From NCBI RefSeq assembly GCF_037975245.1, contig NC_092564.1, positions 9,707,984 through 9,771,983 of the forward strand: a stretch of DNA of 64,000 nt. Reading direction: 5' to 3'. This DNA comes from Apostichopus japonicus (Eukaryota; Echinodermata; Holothuroidea; Aspidochirotida; Stichopodidae). A program made the position numbers and the translations under genes. Positions 11,444 to 23,200 of this stretch are shown piece by piece (the stretch's first letter is position 1; each line of letters begins with the position of its first letter). Below the pieces are notes generated by a model. The model did not search any database and was not told where the DNA came from. It worked only from the letters and a program-made list of their open reading frames with translations.

Positions 11444-14400
11444 CATGGTAGGCTCACACAGACGGGGGAATCTACCAACCAAATGTGCCGCTGAGAGAAG
11501 AGAGGTGAACTGAACGTAGCCGAGAGGAGACTATGCCCACGCCAACCGGACATGGTGTAGTTAAACCGGACACGGTGTAGTTAAACCGGACACGGTGTAG
11601 TTAAACCGCACACGGTGTAGTTAAACTGCACACGGCGAAGTTTATAGTTCAAGGAACCTGCAGCTTTTTGAGGCCATGGAAGAATATGGTTAGGACACAG
11701 AAGAACAGAATTGTTTGAAGTTACAGCAGCTCATTGTAGAAGATGGGTATTAGTGAAAGATTGATGCAGGGAGAAACGGTTAGAGGATTAAAGATACACA
11801 CCGGTTAGAGGATAATTAGATAGAAAGGTTAGAGGATAAGGTACACAATACCTGGACTGGAGGCTGAAGGATTTATTGGATGATCCAAGGATTAATCGGA
11901 TGATCCAAGGATTAATCGGATACTAAGTGGACCAAGAACAGAATCATTCTCCAGTTAGATCTTTGATGCTCTTAGATAATCTACAACAGATAATTGAGAA
12001 GTATTTCATGTTAATATTTTGATATACTGATTCATATATATGCAGCATTTGGAAGGTAAACTATGTTTGGTCTTTGGGTGGGGTAGGAAATGGACCTTGC
12101 AAAAAGGATAAAGGGTATGATATATATATTAGCTAGTTGAGTTTATTTTGTGGTAGAAACTGGATTGAATCCAATGCATGTTAACTTTAATATGGACTAG
12201 AATTGCTGCAAGGAAATAAAACTTTGTTTGGTGCTTAAGTATTAAAGTGATGTGATGATGGGTACATTTTAATCTACAGTTTCAGCTATTTAATACTCAT
12301 TTTTCAATTCACTCCTAAGAATATTGCTGCCTTTATATTTAATGATCAAGTCTTGATTCTTGCAGATATTTTGAGAAACATTTAAGACCCCCCCCCAGCC
12401 CCAAGGTCCACTTTTCATACTTCTCTTGGATTGCAGTTACTACCTATTTCTCCTCTTCATTTTTAGATCATTTAGAATGTTTTTGCATATTTGTAATACA
12501 TTTATCCATACTCAGCTACATACACAGTGGTATCATTCATAATGCCATCTCTGAAATGCAAAAGAAATTTTGCTGTTCCATTCTACAATTTATTGAAATT
12601 TTACCTTAATTATATCTTTGTGTTAAACAAATAATACTTTTCTCCTACAATGTGACCAATAAGTTGATAAATTACCTTTATGGTGTAACTGGTTGGTGTT
12701 CCGGTGTAACTGGTGTTCAGGTGTAAACTGCTCTGTGACTTCAAAGCAGCATATGCTCACCCGTTTTGCCTCCGTCTACACTAACCTATCCCCACAAAGT
12801 GTTCTTCTTTGAACATATGGAAAACCGAAACAAAAGCAAGTCCGTTTGACTTTTTGCTTTCAGTCAATGTTTTATTAAAGAAACTTGAAAAGTAATTCTT
12901 TTTCTAATGACAAACCTTTTTAAACTGTGCACAAGTTTGTGAGGGCAAAGGGTGTTTGAAGAGCTTTAAAGAAATAACAATGTTGAACGAATATATTTTT
13001 ACCTATATTATTTTTTACTAAGGTTCCTAGTTACGCAAGTGATATATTGAATTCAAGACTCAGTCCCGTAGGGTTGAAGAAGAACGCTGCCCTGAAGTTG
13101 GATAGATAGTTGAATGATTTTAAGAGTAATTCTTCTGTACATAACTCTTATATAGAACGTTTTATGCCAATTTCAACAATAGTGACACTGCTAGCTACTT
13201 CTAAATACTTTAAGCTCTGTAACATTTAATCTTTGCTCTGTACCTGTTCATCTAACAGTACCTTCAGTTTGTAAATATTCAATTTGTATTTGGATATAGT
13301 AGTAACTATAAAGTGTATTCAGAACTGTTTTTATCAAATTTCAGGACATGTAAAAACTATTTTTTATTTACTTATATATATATTTGCCAAATAAGACTGG
13401 TGTTTTTGTCATTCCAAAGGAAAGTATAGCTTTTTTTTGGTGTACAAAGTAGTTGTTATTTGATAAATTTTACTTCTGTCCAATATCCCCCCTCCCCCTT
13501 CTACCTTCCCCCAGGTGTATATTCATGTGGATTTGTATGAATAAAAAACAACAGTTACATTGTTGTGCATTCACATTCTGCTTGTGGGTAGATGTCGCAA
13601 TGTAGTTCACTGATATTTTATTTTATTAGAAGTGGTTGTGAGTATGTTATCATTTAATGTATGCCATCTTTTGTCCGTACGTCGCCATATTTTGTCCAGA
13701 ATTTGCCTGCCACATCTTTTTCCCCCCTTAAATTAACTGGACAAAGAATATCTACCATTGCTGTGAGTCCACAGCTAGTGTAACATAACAATTTTTCCGT
13801 AGAAAATCCATCCCTCAACACGTATCATGTTTTTCATCATCTACCGTCTGCTTGGTTGCGTACCACCTATTGTTAAATACTGCCATCTATTTTGTGCATG
13901 CTTTTTGTCTGTGTAACTGCCAGTCTGTTTGTGTAAATGCAGCTCAGTACTGCTGAATTTTATACTTAAGACATTTGTAAAGACAGACAAAATGGTGAAA
14001 TGCAGTGAGTGATAATTTAGGCCAACTTGATTCTATCATCACATTAATGAAAAATGGACATGAAAGATCATCAATATAGCCAGCCCTCCCCCCTCCCCTC
14101 CAAAGAAGATTCCAGAAAGTGAGATAACAATCACCCATACTAAAACATCGACCAGCATTTATACTGCCACTCTAATAATAGTCTAACAAAATCCTCAAGA
14201 CAGTAATATGGAGAACCAGAAACCTTTAAAAAACTTAAGCAAATTTCAGTGTGTTTAAATTTGGCACCAAAAACTGATGACCATTAAGGGATAAAATTCA
14301 AATCAGTACAATATGTCATCCATTATATGATGTTCTTACCACAGTTTTCATTACAAGGTTTTTTTACTACTGTATGGGTTAACATGGTGATAGATATATA

Positions 14401-16100
14401 TGATATACCTACAAAGATATACAGGGACTCTGACACAAGCACCAGAGTGGATTGGGGGAGGGGGGAGGGCAAGGAATTGGACCAATGTATAGTGGAGGTG
14501 ATATTGACCACAAGACCACATGAAAATTTCTATGAGCATTATCAGGGACCATGTTCCCCTCCTCCCTCCCTCCCCTGGTGTTGGGGGGGCAGGGCCCTGC
14601 ATAGATACATCTATAGTTTAGACTTCTTGTTTTGCAATACCCGCTGAATCTTTCAATTGCTTATCTTTCAACGTGAGTGCTTACTATATAGATAACACTG
14701 TGCAATTTATGCTAAATAAAAGTAATTTTAACTGTTTGCCGTGACAGTAACATACATGCAATACCAGGTACCTGTACCTGCTCTTTTAGCCTTTTTCTTC
14801 CCCTTCTCATTTACTGAAAGGTTTTCACAACTTGCTTTGGAAATCTGAATCAAATCATGAGTGAGGAGGTGTATAAATTGAAATAAGATCAGGTTACGAT
14901 ATAGATTCTTACTTTACAGATATTTCCTCTACTTTTAATACTTAAAGAGGCTCTTTATTGATTTTAGACCAAGACACACAGCTAGAAGTTTATGTTTGTC
15001 TCTTTGTTGTTTGTTTGTGTTTTTTTTTTCTTGTCAGTTTTATATCAATCAGAAACATATAACAAACAGTGATCAGTCTTTGGATTTGGGGATATGGATT
15101 TTGGCAAGAATGTTTGTGGTAATATCTAGTTGATATGGAACGCAGTACTGCATGTCTGTTTCTGTCATGTTTGCTAGAATACCGAAATCCTCGGTGAGCT
15201 GAAAGCGGAAGGAATCTCTTTCCCGGTAGACCGATGAATTAACTTAGGCACTTCTGTTTCTAGAATGTTTTCTTTTTCTTTGTTTTCAAATGTATTCTTT
15301 CTTTTTTCTGAATTTTATAGCTTTCAAGTTTGATAGTCCATGTTTCTTAATTATGCAAGACTCAATATATAAAACAGCTTGACAGTTTGTACAAAAAGAA
15401 TAAGTAAAATGAAAACTAATAATCAGAATCACCTTATTTTTTTCCTCCATAGAATATACTTTGATGTATTTAACTTATTAAGTTACCAGAAAACATCTAG
15501 TTTGTATCATTCTGGTGGAAGATTTTTTTTGAGGGGTTTTATTTAGTTTCTAAGAAAGTGGGATGGACAGGAAGTTTTGCATCAGTTTAATGATGTCTTC
15601 ATAACCATATATGTATTTTTTTTTTTATCATATGTAATGTCTATGCAGGAAAGAATGAATATACACAGCTGTCATACTTCAATGGTCATTATAAAATGAG
15701 GGCGCTCTGCTGGAACGTGAACTTTGATGATATCTGGAATTAGATGTTATTTTGCTAAGTACAATATATCTGATTTGGCTTTCAAAGAACATTACTGGTA
15801 GAAGTGCAACATGTTTCCCCAACATTTATCTTCAGTTCATTAAATACAATTTTGATTTCATATCATATAGCAACAGGTTTTAATATAATTTGTAAACAGA
15901 GGAAAACTCGCCACAGAATTTTATCCAGAAGGTTAATCAACATTTGTTTATTTAGGGTATAGGCTATGGATGTTTACACCATCTTATTTTAATGTTACTT
16001 AGCGTCTCAATATTTTGTTTTCCTCTTCTAGGTTTGGTGGTAGGATTTTATTGTTATTCGTGTTAACATTTGTTTGAATATATAAAAATGCAGCACAAAT
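11444..16100 (+). other. Caspr 3' untranslated region and downstream DNA
   Basis: No exon-like signals. Candidate polyadenylation hexamers include AATAAA near 12216, 13540 and 14714; I cannot tell which is used. Two small tandem repeats lie in the first 500 bases (11545-11644 and about 11776-11920). The rest is AT-rich unique-looking sequence. Confidence 0.5.
11545..11644 (+). repeat. 20-bp minisatellite, five units, in the Caspr 3' UTR
   Basis: Unit ACCGGACACGGTGTAGTTAA repeated five times with few changes; the last units carry ACCGCA and ACTGCA and a CGAAG variant. It starts about 100 bp after the stop codon. A second short repeat of GGTTAGAGGATA-like units follows at about 11776-11840, and a duplicated GATCCAAGGATTAATCGGAT at about 11880-11920. 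Confidence 0.9.
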
Positions 16101-18622
16101 TATGTAAACTCAGTTTTCCTTTCTTTCCTCTTCATTCTTATTCTTATTACGTCGGCTGTTTATTTCATCTTGATTCAAGACGTTTTCAGATTTGTTAGTA
16201 GATACCATCGCTAGGAGTATACAGGTTCAAATGCAATTTGTGTGATGACACAGTTAGGCTACCGTAGATTATTACAATCGTCAATGAACAGCTGTGTATA
16301 TGATATTCTGCCTGTCTGTGTATAGTGATAGTGTCAGTATGTTATCTCATTCACAACTGACCCACATGGAGACCATTTAAGGTATTGACTCCGTAGTACG
16401 CCGTCTGTTTAATTAAACACGTGATCTAATTCACTGACTGTACCACGGTTAATCTAGAACGTGCCACATGTATGGTAATTGAATATGAACTAACATGTAT
16501 AGTTCCCGTTGTAGCACGTTAGCATACAGGATATCAAAATCTAGGTTACATACTGTACCGCTGTGCTAAGACAGGGTGGTGAAGGGAGGGGCAGCTAGGG
16601 TAACGTTAGCAGTAAATACATTATACACAGTGGCGATTTCAAATTGGAGGGGGGACAGGGGATCCAAATTTCTCCCTATATGGACTGACTGTAGGCCAAT
16701 AAAACAAAATTACGAATGAATGATATGGCGGTGGGTTCGCTGAATTCCATTTCCATGGAGGGGGTGCGGTCTTCCACCAGACAAAAATTAGAAGTCAAAC
16801 GGTCTATTCGGAGGCATATTTAGACTATAAATTAGGTAGTCAATACAGTTTTAAGGCGCAAAGTTGTGCCAATAAATACTTTAAAGTTTTGTAACAAACA
16901 AATCAGCGACTGGCCGTAACCCTACCCCCCCCCCCCCCCATCTGCATCAGTAAGCCTACTCTAAAATATTCTTCTCAATTTGAAGCAGACGGCATGCAGG
17001 TGTACGTTGGACGTGATGTATAAATAAAGGCAATTGTAAATTTAAGTTCAGGCTCGGTACAGTTTACAGTACGCAAGGGTTGAGTTAATGATCTAGTACC
17101 AAGTCCCAACGAGAGCATCCATAAACCACCTAAAATATCAGTAGTCTGACAGAACGAACTCGGGATGCCGGACAAGGTATCACAAGTGTTGAAACCGCTG
17201 GGATGTTAATGGATTGAATTGCTACAGACTACATTCTACACTATACAGACCACGGAATTAAATATATACTAACGTCTGTATCATCAAGGAGGTAATCATT
17301 GAGGATCTTCCAATTTGCCAGATGCTTAATTAGAACAGCTGGAATAGTTGAAATTTCAAATTTTCACACGTTTTAATGTAATTATTTAAATATTTAATAA
17401 AGTAGATGACTTAGTCGAATGTAGAGAATAAAGTGTAAGTGTAAAAACTTCATAGTTCAAAAGTAGACTTTCAGCAAAATCCGTTTGCCATCGTCAATAC
17501 TTTTTAAGAATTAAACCAGATCAATTCAATGCTTTGGACATGCTTCCATAGATGCGAATTCCATGCCAGGTCGGATCACGAATGATTTCATCACTGCGGA
17601 ACGCAAACTTATTTTTGTGATGTGTGCACCTATACGACAAGTAGAGCCGAGAAACCGGTATATGATCAATTTGCAATAGGTCAATGGGATAGGGAGGGGG
17701 TGGGGGTGTTTCCAAGGATTAAAACCTAAAGGTGTATATATAATATGCTACAAAGTTAAAAAATGGTCAACCATGTTCAGGTTTCAACAATCGCCTTACT
17801 GACATTGTAACAGTATACTTACCACACTGTGATATATGTGAATTGTCTATTTCAACTTCAATCTTTAATGCATCAATTTGGAGAGCCGTATGAAACTTTT
17901 GAAAACTTATAAGCGTTAGCGTATAAATTTGATGCCAACACTAACAAACTGTAAGGGAGAGACGAAGGGGTGGGGGGGGGCTTGGGCGGTAAAAGGTACT
18001 GACCCATGGATTTACGTCAGTCATATTATTCCTGAAGTTTAGCATACTACGGTGGTGACAGGAAAGATGAAAATATTTAGACACAAATGTCTTTGGTATT
18101 TTGTAGACAATGTTTTCTTCCTTTTTTCTGTTTTTTCTTGTTTTGTTTTTGACAATGAGAATTTTGTAAAGCGTGAACATTTCTGTAGACGGCGGTAAAA
18201 CTGCTTGTTTAAACTTTTATGTGGGTGACCATTATTTTACATTCTAGCATATTTGGGGCACTGTACTGAGAAACTGCTCGGATGTGAGGCAAAACACAAA
18301 AGAATAGAACGACTACTGGCAAACGAACGGAGTATTGGTTCCTGTCTGCAAGGCTGTAGCATTCTGTAGCATTCTACGAAGCTAGGTAGAATAAAGCAAT
18401 GACACGGCTTACGATAAGAGACTAGCCTAACAGGGAGTGGACTTTCATTGGATCGATTGGTCGTAGTTCATGCTATGAACTAAGTATTAACTGTCGATAA
18501 TGTAATAACCTCAAGGAAAAGTAGTTGACATTGATTAGCTCCCCTTCCCCTTTACCCCCCACTCTCCCCCTCATCGATCCTCTTCTCTTCTTCTCTCCTC
18601 TATGTCCGAGAGAGAATTAAGA
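16101..18622. other. Intergenic region, no gene seen
   Basis: AT-rich with a poly-C tract at 16924-16940. A fragment at about 16630 (CAGTGGCGATTT next to a G run) resembles the end of a hAT-like element but has no visible partner. Open frames here are short and overlap on both strands. Confidence 0.5.
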
Positions 18623-18630
18623 GCTTTATC

Positions 18631-19030
18631 CAGTGGCGTAGGAAGGTACTTTTGAGTGGAGGGGGGGCTGAAGACTGATGGCCGGCCTGGGGGAGGGGTC
18701 TAAGGGGAGGGGGTGTCCCCCTCCCCTTTGGAATTTTTTTGCATTTCCAGGTGGCCTTAGATGCAATTTGGTGCAATATAGCTAACTTCAACACCCACTC
18801 CATTTTGCAAATAATTTGCATTTTCACCTGGCCTTAGATGCAATTTGGTGCTCCAAATGAGATTTTTTTTCTGCCAAAATGTTCTGAGTAAAATGACGAA
18901 TGTTGTTATCATTTATTGAGAAATGAAAAAGGGGTTTTCTGACTTGCGAAGCGGGGGGGGGGCGGAATGATACTTCCGCCCCCCATATTTTTCACTGGGG
19001 GGCTGGCGCCCCCCGGTTCCTACGCCCTTG
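18631..19030. mobile_element. hAT-type MITE, 400 bp, with 8-bp target-site duplication
   Basis: Left end CAGTGGCGTAGGAA (18631-18644). Right end TTCCTACGCCCTTG (19017-19030), whose reverse complement CAAGGGCGTAGGAA matches the left at 12 of 14 positions. GCTTTATC flanks both sides exactly (18623-18630 and 19031-19038). An 8-bp duplication and ends starting CA(G/A)xGGCG are typical of the hAT superfamily. There is no coding capacity. The inside is rich in G and C runs and contains two copies of CCTTAGATGCAATTTGGTGC at about 18755 and 18832. Confidence 0.85.
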
Positions 19031-19038
19031 GCTTTATC

Positions 19039-20271
19039 TCTCTACCGTACCATCTTTCCTGAATTTACTTCTACATCTATAAGAGAAGATGGATGAGGAT
19101 AATTAGATAAGCGTTTAGTCGCATAGATCGAGGGTTCGGAAGAAGAGTTAAGTGGGGGGGGGGGGTGTGTGAATATAGATCTATTCTTGTTTTCGAACCA
19201 GACTATTTGACTACTTAGTGGAACGTGCAGTCATTCCCATCCCAGTCCCATCCTTCCCCCTCACAATGGTGTCTACTCATCTCACTTATGGTTGATGTTA
19301 CACTCATATAAAGCGAACCTTCTTCTGTAACAATTTTGCTTAGAGTGTAATTGTATAACAACTCCATTATAAAATTTAAGGCATAAATAAGGCTTTGCTT
19401 TTTAGTTTTATTTCTTATTCAAATTTAAACGATTACCAAGCTCAATTAAGTATCTTATCCTTTACATAAACAGCAAAACCAAGTAGCCCTAGATTCCTTT
19501 ATCACCCCTGCACCAGCCCCCCCCCCCCCCCCCTCCCACACCCCAACCCCCTCCGCCCAACTTGTCACGAGACATCATCTATATGCATTGACGTGTATTT
19601 AGTTTCTATCATACTTGAAGATACTATGGTGCATACCAGTAGAGCTAATATTTCTATATGTGTCATCGAATGATCGCGTATACAGCTAGCGACAAACTTG
19701 AAGATATCAAAATTACATTTTAATGTCTTGCTACAATTATGAACACTCTTCAAAATCACCCAGTTGAGTGACATTAACATTAGGAAAATTGTTCCAACTG
19801 TCTGTCCAATATTGAAACACATGTAAATAAAAAAGCTCTCTATGACGGAATCTATACTTTGGATGACGTCAATGTTCCTACGGAGAATTTACAAAAGAGT
19901 TTGTATTAGTATATAACTGCACTCGGAAAATATATCCAACAGTTCGCCTCTCCCTCGACAAAACCTCATTAGCATAAATAGTTTGCTTGTCATCTGAGCT
20001 GCGCAGTGCTATCTCCTTCCACCGTACCATTCCCATATGAAGTACGCCTGCACTGCGCACATTCCGCGCATGCTTCGCATACCTTCGATATACGTACGTC
20101 GCTCTCACCGCGCTTTCCTCTCCTTCTTTTGGAAGTAGCTTTGGTAGCGTTCAGTGGGCATACCCTTCAGCTTGTGAGTGGACCTTCGTTGCTTCACTGT
20201 CTCCTACAGAAATTATTACCTCACTTTTAAACTTTGTCGGACAAAAGGACTTAAATAAAAACCCATTCAAG
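19039..20271. other. Upstream region and putative promoter of the myosin light chain gene
   Basis: Contains a G run (19156), a poly-C run (19519) and AT-rich DNA. From about 20000 to 20110 it becomes CpG-richer, with GCGCA and CGCGCATGC words like NRF1 sites. TATATAA occurs at about 19912. A ctcctacag just before 20211 could be the acceptor of a spliced 5' UTR. The start site cannot be fixed from sequence. Confidence 0.35.
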
Positions 20272-23200
20272 ATGAGTAAACAAAAGAAGGTGAGCCATTT
20301 TATGATTTCCTTTTCTTTGGTTTCTTTTTCTATTAATCCCAGTAGCATAAGATATTTCTGTCCTTAATTTATTAAAATTTATAATTTGTTTGATCTTTAC
20401 GTATAAAGCCTGTCAATGCTGCTATCCAGCTGTTTAACTTTGAAACACATTATAAATACATCACGTGACCATTTTACATAATTTACCGTTGACGATCATA
20501 ATTTCTCTTCAACAAACTGATTCTCTATTTCTATTCCTCTCTTTGAAATATTACCCAAAATTGTTTTCAACAATTCATATTTCTTGTACAATTCATATCA
20601 CTAAAGCGATATTGTTGACTTTGTTATTTGTTTGCCTTTTTCAATATTTGGTGAAGTTTACAAATGATGTTTTATGTGTTACTGAATAAATGGTGTTTTT
20701 ATGGCCTTTCAAAGCAAAAACAGGTAAAGAGTTACGGTGTAAGTAATAAGTCTTATATTAACTTGTTTATTAACAATACCTTCTATTGCCGATTAATGAT
20801 ATCATTGCAACCATTCTGGTTCTAGCTTTAAGTATAACACAATTTAAATGGAACTAATCAAATTTATTTCGAGAAGGCTTTCCTTTGATCACGTGATCTT
20901 TTGTATTGTTAGATCATTCTGTTAACAATTTAGACTTTTTTTTTCTGCTGCTGAATTGGAGTTTGATCTCAAAGAAATGACGTCATATCCTCCTAGGTTA
21001 AGACTACCGTCCATATAAGGGGACAAAAGCTTTCACTTTCAAAGGTCAACATTTTCAAATTTCAAAACGACTGAACTATTAAGACTAATTCTTACTGCAT
21101 TTAATTCAGCAAAGTGATTTCCTATTAAAGTGTCGCCATGAATATGGATTGGATTTTAGTTTTAATCATTCCCCCTTTTCTCCAACTTCACCTTAAGTCT
21201 GTGTTAAATTTCTTAAACTAAACTTTTGTATTTACATGTTCAGTTATTTGGCTGCAATTACCGTCACAAATCGTCACGACGAACCTCGGGAATGTAAATT
21301 TTTATGTTGCTTTAAGTTGTTTCTTCGAACATCAATACTTGACCGAGGACTATATATCAGTCTACTACAATACCTAGCTGCATAGGACGATAGCCTAAGT
21401 TGCATTTAAGATAACAGGCAACAGTTGGCTTTGCCATCGAGTGATTTTGGTCAATTACTTGGCGCCTGATTCCCCTCCCTCTCCCTTTTGCGCGAAGAAA
21501 TATCTTATGGTAACATATTACTATACTATACTATACTACTGTACTATAAGTTGAATAATATAACGGTTTGATATATCTAGTGAACTATACGTACGAATGC
21601 ATACTGCTTGAAAGTCGGAAATTATCATAGTGTGTGGGTGTACATCCACCCCCCCCCCCGCCCCTTCCCCTTCCCTCTTTTTCAACCCCACAAAAACAAA
21701 GACAAAAGTAGTCATTTAGAACCGACCGTGCTTGTAGACTTAATGACCTAATTTATGTATGTATGCCTCAGAATACACCATGTCATGCCTTCTTTACAGC
21801 AAGGGGCGCATCTAGACCCCCCCCCATACACGGGAATCGGTTTCGAGGCTGCCACTCCCCTTTTCCATGATCACCAGTATTTGACGCAGTGCATTACATT
21901 ATGTCAATGACTCATGTAAATGTTTCTGTATTTACCCCTAAGATTAAATATGCTATAATGCCGATAGTTTCTGAAGGTATACAGTAAAAGACACTCCAAC
22001 TGCCCAAATTGTTCTCGCCCATGTATCGAAGGGGGTGGGGGGGGGGCGATTAATTTATACACTTAAATATCCCAGTTACTAAAGTGCCTTGAGACTGGCA
22101 GTCAAAAGTGGCTAATTTGTTTTTATTATTATTAGTGGTCGATCATAATTTTGGGAGATTACTGATATTATCTTTATGATTTCATTTAACGGATGCTGTA
22201 CTCTCTGTTGCATCCCCTCTTTTATATCCATTGGTTTACTTATACCAAATCCTTCCAAAATTCTGCTAGAAACTTCTTTCACAAAGAGACTTCTCAGACT
22301 CAGGAGTGGTAACTGGCGGTTGTACTATTTGTGTTGCTGTTTTTTTTCTTTACCCTTCTTGTACAATTCGAATTTTTGGTTTACAGTTTTCTAACAGATT
22401 ATTTTTATAGGCAATATCATCGATATTACTCTGATTTCGATGGATAATATAAAGGTAGCTTTAACAACATTCGTAAATTAAAACTCTTAAAGAAATTTCT
22501 GAAATATTTCATTTCCAGCTCATAACTTGCACAACTCTCAAGACTTGTTAGTCATTCGCTTGGTGATGTTATTGATCCCACTGTTGCCAGATACCTCATT
22601 ATCAACATTTTGAAATTCTATTTTACAACAGAACATTTTATTGACTCTCAGCTATGGATGAAGAAAATCTACAACAAAATTCAAGTTTTTCAATCTGTTA
22701 GCTTATTCCTCGGAATAATTATATTGACTGATGGTTTCTTGTTTTTTTTTCCCTTTCTCAACTAACAGTCAGGAGCACCCCGTGAATTAGCTCCCGAGGA
22801 GATAGAAGGTATGTAGTAATTAAATAAAATAATATCTCATACTTGGCTTGATCTCGCAGATATTCTGGAAGGGAAAGAAATACTCTACAAGTGTGAATAT
22901 TGCATGTTGTTGCTAGGCAACGCAATTGTAATCAATTTTACATATATATATGGCAGAATCACTAATATGCACACGCAATATTTTCAACTAGTTATTTCCA
23001 GTTAGTGCAGGGTATACTTGCAATAAATTATTACATACTTCCGCTGTTCTATTATTAGCCATAAATCACCCCTCACTCTTGAATTCTTTTGTGGGGCACC
23101 AATCATGTAGCTTTCCGTTCCGTCCCATGTTCGCTTCAATCAATTTCCTGGTGGCCAACTTGTCGCTCACCCGACGACGGATAAACTAACTTAATAATAG

